From [Clostridium] clostridioforme AGR2157 (GTDB lineage: Bacteria > Bacillota > Clostridia > Lachnospirales > Lachnospiraceae), in contig NZ_AUJR01000027.1 of NCBI RefSeq assembly GCF_000424325.1, positions 1 through 64,000 of the forward strand: a DNA stretch of 64,000 bases, given 5' to 3'. The stretch's first letter is position 1. Every line of letters starts with the position of its first letter. Positions 1-7,448 of the stretch are shown piece after piece. The notes under the pieces were generated by a model. It saw only the letters and a program-made list of their open reading frames with translations, did not search any database and was not told the DNA's origin. Position numbers and translations under genes: made by a program.

Positions 1-2
1 CC

Positions 3-179
3 ACAATGAGGGCAGCCAAAGAAAGCGCCGCCAAAAGAAGGATCATGGCAATGGATCATCTTGTTGATGTTATCCAAAACATTTTTGCCAGGACGGAGCA
101 CATATTGGATGTATTCAAGGTGGTCAGAAAAAATAGTCTGGAGGATGTTGTTATAATGCATAAGAACATTTTACAATAA
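3..179 (+). CDS. 3' end of an unrecognised gene cut by the left edge
   Basis: A frame without stops runs from the left edge to a TAA at 177-179 (58 residues). The tail is rich in Lys, Arg, Ile and Val, looks helical, and contains AAKESAAKRR near its start. I do not recognise the family. It ends just before two small palindromes and the broken junction of a regulator gene, so it could be the last gene of an inserted element. An in-frame ATG at 6 means a short independent ORF is also possible. Confidence 0.4.
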   Translation, partial: TMRAAKESAAKRRIMAMDHLVDVIQNIFARTEHILDVFKVVRKNSLEDVVIMHKNILQ

Positions 180-205
180 AAAGTCAAAAAGATAACCCCC
201 CAAAA

Positions 206-250
206 CCCCTCATGAGTGAGGGGCAGGGGAGTTGAGAGTGCCGAAGGCAC
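206..250. repeat. Two adjacent palindromes at a gene break point
   Basis: CCCCTCA-TGAG-TGAGGGG (206-223) is a perfect 7-bp stem, and GTGCC-GAA-GGCAC (238-250) a perfect 5-bp stem. The second ends exactly where similarity to a MocR/GntR regulator begins on the minus strand. Hairpins at the very edge of a disrupted gene are what ends of IS200/IS605-like or other hairpin-ended elements look like. No transposase is visible in the window, so the assignment is open. Confidence 0.4.
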
Positions 251-387
251 TTTGTTCCTGCTTTCAGTGTACCGTTCTTAATATCCTCTTCCATCAGGCT
301 TACCAGCGCCAGATATTTGGGGCCTGATGTTCTGCTTAAATCCGGTTTCCAGCTCATGGGATAATTGTCAAATGAATTGATAGACAT
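250..387 (-). pseudogene. N-terminal fragment of a MocR/GntR-type regulator
   Basis: On the minus strand an ATG at 387, preceded by an AGAGGAAA ribosome binding site, opens a protein beginning MSINSFDNYPMSW and running to LKAGTK (46 residues). This is the start of a GntR-type winged-helix domain as found in MocR regulators (winged helix plus aminotransferase domain). Right after GTK, where LPPQRELA-type sequence is expected, the frame leaves the family and stops after about 22 unrelated residues. The remaining helix-turn-helix and the aminotransferase domain are absent, so this is a 5' remnant. It lies head to head with a truncated aminotransferase of a different subtype. Confidence 0.6.
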
Positions 388-478
388 AATCTGTTTCCTC
401 TGAATGATTTTTGATGGTTTGTTTGTATGGGTATTTGTAAAATTGTCTTGCATATAATTCTACTGTTGTTCGTGCCCT

Positions 479-1486
479 TTTGCGGCTGACCCGCAAATAA
501 TCTCATTTGCAGGAGGACTGCCAAACCCGGTATCGTTTCCCCAAGAGGAACTTCTGGCATCCATGGAGCGCATCGTAAGGGATTATGGGAGCAGTCTGTT
601 TCAATATTCCATCACGGCCGGACTCCCTGAACTACGCCAGTATATAGCGGACCGCTACAACCGCAAATTCGGCCTTAAACTTGGCATTGAGAATATCCTG
701 ATTACCACAGGGTCTCAGCAGGCCCTGGACCTTATATCTCTGTTAAATACAGGGGACGGTGTGATTGTGGAGAAGCCCAGTTATCTTGGAGCCATACAGG
801 CATTTTCCCAATATCAGCCGGTATTTTATCCGGTTGAACTGACAGAGGAAGGGATGGATATTGGCCAGTTAAAAGATGCGCTGAAAAATGATGTCAAATT
901 TATATATGCCATTCCGGACTTCCAGAATCCCACAGGACTCAGCTATTCAGTTGAAAACAGAAAGTGTATCCGTGAAGTCCTGAGGGAGCGGGAAATCGTT
1001 TTGGTGGAGGACGACCCTTATGGGGAACTGCGCTTTGACGAGGGCGGGCGTATTCCTTATATCGGAGCAGGCAAGCTGCCGGGCAGCATCCTGCTGGGGA
1101 CATTTTCAAAGACAGTGACCCCGGGCATGCGCACCGGCTTCATGATTTGCGCTGATACAGAATTGCTACATATCGCTCAAATCAGGCAGCTGTATAAAGA
1201 GCAGGCGCAGGCCATGACAGAGGCCATGGACCGGTATTTTCCGAAGACAGTCAAGTACACCCGGCCCCACGGCGGCATGTTCTTATGGGTGACACTGCCG
1301 GAAGGCGTCAGCGCGTTATCGCTGTTTCCCAAAGCCCTGGAGAAAAAGGTTGCATTTGTTCCAGGTGACCCGTTTTACATCAATATGACCAATACCAACA
1401 CCATGCGTCTAAACTACACGAACGCGGATTGCAGGATGATTGACGAGGGGATTCGCAGGTTGGGGGAATTGTTGAACGAAATATAA
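479..1486 (+). pseudogene. Truncated fold-type I PLP aminotransferase
   Basis: The frame from 479 reads FAADPQIISFAGGLPNP, then ITAGLPELRQYIADRY, AIPDFQNPTG, VEDDPYGELRF and the PLP-lysine motif GTFSKTVTPGMR, so it is an aspartate-aminotransferase-like class I/II enzyme (LysN/MocR-catalytic type). It is damaged twice. The roughly 20-30 residue N-terminus is missing and the first in-frame ATG (563) lies inside the conserved domain. Between GFMICADTELLHI and IRQLYKEQ about 35-40 residues usually present are gone, apparently by an in-frame deletion near 1175. The C-terminus ends normally at TAA 1486. A short protein might be made from 563, but a folded active dimer is doubtful. Confidence 0.6.
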
Positions 1487-2031
1487 TTAGGATGCAATAA
1501 AAACAGCCAGAGGGGTTATGATTATGGAAATCAGCAACACGGAATTAATCATCAGGATGATAAGCAAGAACCGAGACATATCATATCTTCCCCTGTTTGC
1601 GGTCCGGACGGACGCCTGTACCGCCAGATGTTCCGGAACAATGAAAAGACAAAAGACAGACCAGGCCATTTCCATGGACATGGCATCTGCATCCGGCGAA
1701 ACCATGAAGCTTGCGAACGCAGTGAACTACCATACCCAGTGGGTAGGCGGGTTCAGGGCTGTGGACAATATTACCGATGTGTTCCATCTTGCCTGTGGAC
1801 AGGATATGTCCTGCCGGTATGTGACAGGACACAAGCCTTTCTTTTCCGGCGTACTCCAATCCACCAGGTTCAGCGTCAATGAAAACGGCGTGGGGCCGTT
1901 TTCAGAGAATCCGGGGAGTGTAATCAGCCTGCGGGGTGAAAGGAATAAAAAATAAAAATGTTGGCAGAACAACTGCAAGAATAATAAAAAGCGATTATAC
2001 TAATGCTATCACCGGAAGAAAGGAGTCTTAT
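1487..2031 (+). other. Stretch without a recognised gene; one 145-codon open frame
   Basis: An open frame runs from 1518 to 1955 on the plus strand (contains NAVNYHTQWVGGFRAVDN and VNENGVGPFSENPGS). It has no convincing ribosome binding site and matches no family I recognise. Competing frames on both strands are equally open. Given the broken genes on both sides it is probably another remnant. The last 20 bases hold the AAAGGAG ribosome binding site of the next gene. Confidence 0.25.
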
Positions 2032-2364
2032 ATGGAATTTTTAAGACATTTACCCACAGAAAGCCCGGAAGACCTGGCAGCGCTGATTCAGTGCCGTCCG
2101 GGTCAGGTGGCCAGCATGAGCCTGTACCAGAGCGGGGATGTGCAGATGACCCTGCTGGCATTTGACGGCGGGGAAGGAGTCAGCGAGGAACATTATCCAG
2201 GGGACACCATGTACTTGCTGGCAGAGGGGAAGATGATTCTCAAGATAGATTCTGCGGAACACCAGCTGGAACAGGGACAGGTCTTTATGGTTCCGGCAGG
2301 GGTGCTCCATTCCCTGAGAGGGGAGATGCCCTTCAAGCTCCTGCAAATCACGGCAAAGCAGTAA
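2032..2364 (+). CDS. Small single-domain cupin protein
   Basis: This encodes 110 residues with a conserved single beta-barrel cupin. Its core, from about residue 45, reads GEGVSEEHYPGDTMYLLAEGKMILKID followed by GQVFMVPAGVLHSL, with the second-motif PAGVLH His retained and the first-motif HxH weakened to EEHY. Small cupins of this kind bind a metal or small ligand; the substrate cannot be read from sequence. The ATG at 2032 was chosen because AAAGGAG precedes it by 7 bases; the longer in-frame extension upstream has no such signal. A paralogue follows 51 bp downstream, so the two are probably co-transcribed. Confidence 0.75.
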   Translation: MEFLRHLPTESPEDLAALIQCRPGQVASMSLYQSGDVQMTLLAFDGGEGVSEEHYPGDTMYLLAEGKMILKIDSAEHQLEQGQVFMVPAGVLHSLRGEMPFKLLQITAKQ

Positions 2365-2415
2365 TGTTTCAAGACGCTGATTACGAAGTCTACCATAAAA
2401 CCTGGAGGAATCAAG

Positions 2416-2748
2416 ATGGAAAAACGGATTAAAAATCTGGAACATGCAGTACCTTTTGAAGTGGCGAGGAAAGTGGAATATGACCCCGGAAAGGTAGTAA
2501 GCCTGACCTTGGCACAGGAGTCCGGTGTGGGAATCACCCTGTTTGCCTTTGACGCGGGAGAAGGAGTCAGCACCCATGCAGCGTCTGGAGATGCAATGGC
2601 CTTTGTACTGGAAGGGGAAGCACTGATTACCATAGACGGAAAGGCGCATCATGTGATGGGCGGACAGGCTGTTGTGATGCCGGCAGGACTCCCTCACGCG
2701 GTTAAGGCGGTGACACGCTTTAAGATGATGCTGACCGTGGTTAAATAA
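2416..2748 (+). CDS. Small single-domain cupin protein (paralogue of previous gene)
   Basis: Also 110 residues, this aligns along its whole length with the preceding cupin: GEGVSTHAASGDAMAFVLEGEALITIDGK corresponds to GEGVSEEHYPGDTMYLLAEGKMILKID, and MPAGLPHAVKA to VPAGVLHSLRG. The candidate metal-binding His sits in PAGLPH; the first motif has STHAASGD. Such cupins are often annotated as ethanolamine- or quercetin-type but no substrate is implied here. A GGAGG site lies 8 bases before the ATG. The tandem pair suggests duplication, possibly acting as a heterodimer. Transcription may end at the hairpin at 2844-2887. Confidence 0.75.
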   Translation: MEKRIKNLEHAVPFEVARKVEYDPGKVVSLTLAQESGVGITLFAFDAGEGVSTHAASGDAMAFVLEGEALITIDGKAHHVMGGQAVVMPAGLPHAVKAVTRFKMMLTVVK

Positions 2749-2843
2749 TGAGGATGCAGAAATAAAATAAGAAGGATGTAAAAATAAGAACAGCGGTAAA
2801 ATAGAACAAGGAAGATTGAGAATAACAGAAAGCTGATATCAAA

Positions 2844-2887
2844 ACAAGCCTCCATCACCGGCCAATTCGGCAGTGCAGGGGGCTTGT
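2844..2887. terminator. Possible terminator after the cupin pair
   Basis: ACAAGCCTCC (2844-2853) pairs with GGGGGCTTGT (2878-2887), ten pairs with one G-U, around a 24-base loop. There is no clear T-tract after it, so termination efficiency is uncertain. Confidence 0.4.
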
Positions 2888-2930
2888 CCGCTGTAGTATG
2901 GAAACATATCTTAAGTGGCTTGAACGTAGT

Positions 2931-2960
2931 GAAACCCAGCGTCTTTAGGCGCTGGGTTTC
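2931..2960. repeat. Palindromic hairpin GAAACCCAGC/GCTGGGTTTC
   Basis: This is a perfect 10-bp inverted repeat around the 10-base loop GTCTTTAGGC. The hairpin overlaps the 3' end of a dehydrogenase remnant on the other strand, as if inserted there. Its loop resembles the GTCTTTTAGGC loop of the duplicated palindromes at 11410-11560. Confidence 0.5.
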
Positions 2961-3107
2961 TCTTCCCAGTCCATGCGCACCGTCATGTTGGTGATGGAGT
3001 TGGAAGAGGTCACCACACAGTTGCCCTTCTTTTTCTTTAACAGGGGACGCAGTGCCTCGGCAATCTTGACGCTGGCAAAGAAATTCAGCGCAAATATCAT
3101 CTGGGGC
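2945..3107 (-). pseudogene. Short-chain dehydrogenase (SDR) internal fragment
   Basis: The minus strand reads PPQMIFALNFFASVKIAEALRPL followed by KKKKGNCVVTSSNSITNMTVRMDW, which is the SDR core: the helix after the NAD-binding half and the catalytic-Ser strand (TSSNS). Upstream, a TAG breaks the frame, although GGTTGIG in a neighbouring frame recalls the SDR TGxxxGIG nucleotide-binding motif. Downstream the frame runs into the hairpin at 2931-2960 and stops, losing the catalytic Tyr-x-x-x-Lys. It is a decayed fragment, not a gene. Confidence 0.6.
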
Positions 3108-3255
3108 GGCTCCTATGCCGGTGGTACCGCCGCAATCACCCGTTGAACAATGTGCTTAGGAATGTTACAATAAAACTTTAGATATTCTTTTGTTTTTTAT
3201 GAAGGTTAAATTTTGTTTTAGTTGTTAGGATAAATAGCGTAAGGAGGAAATGAAC

Positions 3256-3966
3256 ATGAGTGGGGACCGGATTTTACTGGTAGAGGATGACAAAGAGATA
3301 AGGGAAGGCGTGGAAATATTTTTAAAGAGCCAGGGATATGCAGTATTCCAGGCAGCAGACGGAGTGGAAGGCCTTAAGGTGCTGGAGGAAAGAGAGATTG
3401 ATCTGGCCATTGTGGATGTGATGATGCCGCGAATGGACGGTATTACCATGACGGCAAAACTTCGTGAAAAATATGACTTTCCTGTTATTTTCCTGTCAGC
3501 CAAGTCAGAGGAAGTGGATAAGATACTGGGCCTGAACATGGGGGCGGACGATTACATCACAAAGCCCTTTACCCCAATGGAGCTTATGGCCAGGGTCAAT
3601 TCACAGCTGCGGCGTTACCACCGGTTTCTGGACCGTCTGAACTCTAAACAGGCTGAGAATCCAAAGGTCCACAGACTGGGAGGATTGGAGGTCAACGAGG
3701 AGACGGTAGAGGTGGCCGTGGATGACAAAACGGTCAAGGTAACCCCTATTGAGTTCAAAATCCTTCTTTTGCTGATACAGAACCCGGGGCGTGTATTTCC
3801 CGCGGAGGAAATCTACGAACGGGTGTGGAACGAAAGGGCAGTGAATACGGATACGGTCATGGTACACATACGTAACCTGAGGGAAAAGATTGAGGTGAAT
3901 CCCAGGGAGCCCAAATATGTAAAGGTGGTGTGGGGAGTTGGATACAAAATTGATAAGCAGCCATAG
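3256..3966 (+). CDS. OmpR/PhoB-family response regulator
   Basis: A DNA-binding response regulator of 236 residues. The N-terminal receiver domain (about 1-120) has the acidic pair VEDD, the phospho-acceptor Asp in DLAIVDVMMP, the switch Ser in FLSAK and the conserved Lys in DDYITKPFTP. The C-terminal winged helix (about 138-234) has TPIEFKILLLLIQNPGRVFPAEEIYERVW and TVMVHIRNLREKIE. ATG 3256 is chosen over the in-frame ATG at 3250 because AGGAGG (3242-3247) is then 8 bases away instead of 2. It overlaps the kinase gene by 29 bases, so the two are translationally coupled. The pair resembles VanR/VanS-type systems; the signal is unknown. Confidence 0.92.
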   Translation: MSGDRILLVEDDKEIREGVEIFLKSQGYAVFQAADGVEGLKVLEEREIDLAIVDVMMPRMDGITMTAKLREKYDFPVIFLSAKSEEVDKILGLNMGADDYITKPFTPMELMARVNSQLRRYHRFLDRLNSKQAENPKVHRLGGLEVNEETVEVAVDDKTVKVTPIEFKILLLLIQNPGRVFPAEEIYERVWNERAVNTDTVMVHIRNLREKIEVNPREPKYVKVVWGVGYKIDKQP

Positions 3967-6688
3967 GCTGGGCATATTGATTATCATGCTGGCATTGCTT
4001 TTGGCATCAGCCAGTACCATAGGGTTATATCCCTATATGAAGACAAAGGCGGAGAGCTACCACAACAGGAGTTCCGTCCGCCAGGTCGAGGAGAGCAGAA
4101 ATTTTGGAAACCTGGCAACCCAGGTTATGAATTTCAGTTATGAAATCTGGCATCTGAAAATGCAGGAGGATACAGGGCGGCGCCTGACTTATGCCCAGAC
4201 ATTCCTGCCGGGGCTGGAGGAAAAGATCCGCCAGCAGGAACCGGAAGACGAAGCTGCGGCACAGCTGGAGGATGGGGGAGTCTACGACAGTGAGAATCCC
4301 TATGACGTATACTATTACCAGTCCATGCAGCAGACCATTGACAGAGCGGGAAGCGAATGGGAAAGCCTCTACAGGCAGTATTATTCCAGCCTGTCCTATG
4401 GGGTCCGTGAGCAGGATGGGACCTACGGACGCAGCAATGTGACGGAGCCAAAGGCGTTTTTCCGGGAACCCCTGAAGGATGACGAGATTCAGTTTACTAT
4501 AAGCTTTAATTCCAGCGGCATACTGAAGGTCCAGGATATAAAGGGAAACCGGGATGAGGATATCATGCGCCTCAAGGAGTCATTGACCAGGTTTGAATTC
4601 TACGATCCCCTGGAGGTAAGACTGGCCAAGGGCTACCGTTACAGCGGCGTGGAATTCCAGGGACCCAGGGACATGACAGTAGAGTTCCGGTGCAGTCCTT
4701 CCCAAATGTTCGGCTATACGGATGCCAGGTTTGACAGCGGAGTTCAGCAGCTTACCCTCCGGGATTACCGTTTCAGCAACGGCTATTTTGCCATAGGCGC
4801 ATCTGTGCTGGGATTGCTGGCAGTGCTGGCCCTGGCTCTGCCGGCTGTGAAACGGTTTGAAATTGGAAAGAGCGCGCTGTGCAGGCTGTCATTTGAGCCA
4901 TTGAGCTGTATCGGAGTGGCCTGGATGGGCGTTATGGGCGGCGGAACCATACCTATGGCCCTGATTGCCTCTACCATGGACGGCAGCTTGAAGAGCGAAC
5001 TTTTGAGAGCGGATTTTCTTCCCTGGTCCGCGGATGTGATGGCAGTGGTCATTAATCTGGCATTCTGGATGGTCAGCTACGGAATGTTTTACTGGGGAAT
5101 TACCTGTTACAGGGCTATCTTTTCCCTGGGACCCTGGCGCTATTTCAAAGAGCGCACATGGCTGGGACGTTTCCTGCGGTTCATCAAGCGCTGGACATTG
5201 AATGCCCTCAATGTCTTTAACGAGACTGACTGGGAGCGCCGTTCCACCAAGATTATAGGCAAGGCCATTATTGCAAATTTTGTCATACTGACCATTATCT
5301 CCTGTCTCTGGTTCTGGGGAATCGGAGCCCTGGTGATTTACTCCCTGGTTCTGTTCTTCCTGTTGCAGAAATATTGGGGGCAGATGCAGCAAAAATATAA
5401 TACGCTTCTGAAGGGTATCAATGAGATAGCAGAGGGAAACCTGGATGTGGAGATTCAGGAGGATCTGGGAATCTTTAACCCGTTTAAGGAACAGCTGAGC
5501 CGGATTCAGGAGGGCTTTAAGAAAGCAGTGGCCCAGGAGGTGAAAAGCGAGAGGACCAAGTCAGAATTGATTACCAATGTATCCCATGACTTAAAGACCC
5601 CTCTTACGGCGATTATCACTTATGTAAATCTGTTAAAACAGGAGAACGTGACAGAGGAGGAGAGAAAGTCCTATATACGGGTACTGGACCAGAAGTCCAT
5701 GCGGCTGAAGGTGCTCATAGAGGACCTGTTCGAGGTCAGCAAGGCCAGCAGCGGTACGGTTAGCCTTCACCTGGAGGATGTGGATATAGTGAGTCTCTTA
5801 AAGCAGGTGCGGTTTGAGCTGGCGGATAAGATTGACGCCAGCGGGATTGAGTTCCGTTACAATCTGCCTGAGGAGAGAATCCTTCTTCATCTGGACAGCC
5901 AGAAGACTTACCGGGTATTTGAAAACCTGCTGGTGAATATTACAAAGTACGGAATGCCGGGCACACGGGCCTATATCCAGGTGGTCAAGGAAGATGACGG
6001 CCATGTACTGATAACCATGCGCAACATCTCGGCCAGAGAACTGGAGGTATCTTCGGAGGAACTGACAGAACGGTTTGTCCGCGGGGATACATCCCGCAAT
6101 ACAGAGGGATCAGGACTGGGGCTTGCCATTGCCAGAAGCTTTGTGGAGGTTCAGGGCGGCACCATGAAGCTGGAAGTGGAGGACGATTTGTTCCGCGTAT
6201 TCATCCGCTGGAAAATGGAAGAACCGGGCGGAGCCGGGCAGGAGCCTGTGCGGGAAGTGCGGGGAGTTCCGAGTATGCCGGAAACGATGGGAGCACCGGG
6301 AACGCTGGAAGTGCCGGAAAAGCCGGGAGCGACGGGAGCGCCGGGAACGCCGGGAACGCCGGGAACGCCGGGAGTGCCGGGAACGCCGGGAGTGCCGGGA
6401 ACGCCGGGAGCGCCGGGAGCGTCGGGAGTGCTGGGAGCGACAGGCGTGTCGGGGTGGACAGCGATGGATATGGAGAAAGAGAATGTGGGAGGGTCCGCGG
6501 GAGCGAAAGCAGAAGAAAAAGCTAAAGAAAGAGCAGGAGAGACCGCAGGAGAGACACATGGCTGGGAATCGGAAACAGACGATGACCTTGACATATCCAC
6601 AGGCGCATTTGACATGGAAGGCGTTGTTTGGGGCGTCAAGGAGGCGGTGGAGAGTATAGAAGACAGTAAGAAAGACAGAGATGAATAG
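3938..6688 (+). CDS. Multi-pass sensor histidine kinase with collagen-like tail
   Basis: A 916-residue kinase starting at TTG 3938 inside the regulator gene. Hydrophobic helix at about 11-33, a large external domain to about 280, then several membrane helices between about 284 and 480 (around [30 protein letters not shown] and [22 protein letters not shown]). A HAMP-like linker leads to the HisKA box [12 protein letters not shown] with His550, then an HATPase domain with NLLVNITKY and [13 protein letters not shown] (VanS-type). After the catalytic domain (about 770) comes a low-complexity tail with 14 perfect Gly-X-Y triplets (797-838) and an acidic end. The tail is unusual for a histidine kinase. 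It phosphorylates the preceding regulator, by operon inference. Confidence 0.88.
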   Translation: MDTKLISSHRLGILIIMLALLLASASTIGLYPYMKTKAESYHNRSSVRQVEESRNFGNLATQVMNFSYEIWHLKMQEDTGRRLTYAQTFLPGLEEKIRQQEPEDEAAAQLEDGGVYDSENPYDVYYYQSMQQTIDRAGSEWESLYRQYYSSLSYGVREQDGTYGRSNVTEPKAFFREPLKDDEIQFTISFNSSGILKVQDIKGNRDEDIMRLKESLTRFEFYDPLEVRLAKGYRYSGVEFQGPRDMTVEFRCSPSQMFGYTDARFDSGVQQLTLRDYRFSNGYFAIGASVLGLLAVLALALPAVKRFEIGKSALCRLSFEPLSCIGVAWMGVMGGGTIPMALIASTMDGSLKSELLRADFLPWSADVMAVVINLAFWMVSYGMFYWGITCYRAIFSLGPWRYFKERTWLGRFLRFIKRWTLNALNVFNETDWERRSTKIIGKAIIANFVILTIISCLWFWGIGALVIYSLVLFFLLQKYWGQMQQKYNTLLKGINEIAEGNLDVEIQEDLGIFNPFKEQLSRIQEGFKKAVAQEVKSERTKSELITNVSHDLKTPLTAIITYVNLLKQENVTEEERKSYIRVLDQKSMRLKVLIEDLFEVSKASSGTVSLHLEDVDIVSLLKQVRFELADKIDASGIEFRYNLPEERILLHLDSQKTYRVFENLLVNITKYGMPGTRAYIQVVKEDDGHVLITMRNISARELEVSSEELTERFVRGDTSRNTEGSGLGLAIARSFVEVQGGTMKLEVEDDLFRVFIRWKMEEPGGAGQEPVREVRGVPSMPETMGAPGTLEVPEKPGATGAPGTPGTPGTPGVPGTPGVPGTPGAPGASGVLGATGVSGWTAMDMEKENVGGSAGAKAEEKAKERAGETAGETHGWESETDDDLDISTGAFDMEGVVWGVKEAVESIEDSKKDRDE

Positions 6689-6701
6689 AAAAGAATAGAA
6701 A

Positions 6702-6762
6702 AGAAACACCTCATAGAAATCCCTTTTTATTAATATCACGGGCTGGCCTATGAGGTGTTTCT
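6702..6762. terminator. Long inverted repeat after the kinase
   Basis: AGAAACACCTCATAG (6702-6716) is a perfect 15-bp match to CTATGAGGTGTTTCT (6748-6762), with a 31-base loop and a T-rich stretch inside the loop. It is placed to end transcription of the two-component operon. The downstream T-tract is weak. Confidence 0.5.
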
Positions 6763-6769
6763 GTTATAT

Positions 6770-6999
6770 CTCCGTCATCCGGCACAGTGAATTTACGACT
6801 GGATATTATCCGAATCCGGATTAGGTTTGACGGTATTCTGTCCGCTTCCAAGGATGATATCCGGTGCGCAGGTCAGGTTTACGTTCCGGTTGACCTTGGC
6901 GTCCTATGTATCTGCCTTCATGATTTCTGCCAGGTCTGGAGCGGCGTGCAGATTCATATGAATACCCAGGATTGGATCTGACATTATCTTTGAACCGAA
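6770..6999. other. Intergenic decay region, nothing recognised
   Basis: Short open frames on both strands, none with a ribosome binding site. The minus strand contains a peptide SKIMSDPILGIHMNLHAAP that looks protein-like but stops quickly and is not assigned. It borders the GltD-like remnant. Confidence 0.3.
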
Positions 7000-7207
7000 G
7001 TGACTGTGATTTACCGCGGGTCTGAGAAGGAGATGCCTGCCGGAAAGGATGAAATAATCGAGGCCAGGGAAGAAGGCGTGAGGCTGATAGCCATGGCATC
7101 GCCGGTGGATATCCTGAGAACTCTTCCTGGAGTGCGACCGCATCGTCACAGCCATCAACCAGGATGTGGATCACCAGGTTTACCGCACCACGCATGTGGT
7201 TCCATGA
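7000..7207 (+). pseudogene. Fragment of a GltD-like NAD(P)H/FAD oxidoreductase
   Basis: Frame 1 from 7000 reads VTVIYRGSEKEMPAGKDEIIEAREEGVRLIAMASPVDI, the second nucleotide-binding half of glutamate-synthase-small-subunit-like oxidoreductases (VTVxYRR..EMPA..EEIEEA..EGV). At about 7117-7127 similarity switches to frame 2 with CDRIVTAINQDVD, matching the conserved D-x-V-x-x-AIGQ segment. The frameshift plus missing ends make this a remnant of about 70 residues from a protein normally near 450. Confidence 0.55.
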
Positions 7208-7229
7208 TATGGCATCTTACTTCTGTCAC

Positions 7230-7316
7230 TATGTGCAGAAGGGCGGCAATCTGCTGGGATGTCAGGCAATCGTGTTCTGCCAGCAAATCCCAAATCCGTT
7301 TCTGACGCGCGGTCAT
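7230..7316 (-). pseudogene. 5' fragment of an HTH regulator
   Basis: An ATG at 7316 preceded by AGGAGG opens MTARQKRIWDLLAEHDCLTSQQIAALLHI (about 29 residues), the start of a DeoR/HTH_11-type winged helix as in BglG-like or WYL regulators. Similarity ends in the middle of the helix-turn-helix, where the sequence joins the GltD-like remnant of the opposite strand. It kept its ribosome binding site but lost the rest of the gene. Confidence 0.45.
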
Positions 7317-7334
7317 GGTATCCTCCTGAAATAT

Positions 7335-7381
7335 AGCAAAACAGCGGATGCAGGGGCAAGCCTGCGGTCCGCTGTTTTGCT
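7335..7381 (-). terminator. Terminator of the hydrogenase operon
   Basis: AGCAAAACAGCGGA (7335-7348) pairs perfectly with TCCGCTGTTTTGCT (7368-7381), and the inner GCAGG/CCTGC extends the stem around a small loop. It lies 68 bases beyond the hydA stop on the minus strand. Confidence 0.65.
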
Positions 7382-7448
7382 GTACATTGCTTGCAAAAAC
7401 CGTTGAAAATCTGTCTTTACGGAACATACGTTGATTAAGGTGTGGCGA

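Noticed and set aside
6110-6739. Two long minus-strand open frames opposite the kinase C-terminus, one Arg/Ser-rich and one Pro-Gly-Val-rich
   Set aside because: They are mirror images of the 9-bp GC-rich repeats on the plus strand, without ribosome binding sites; the plus-strand frame continues a complete kinase.
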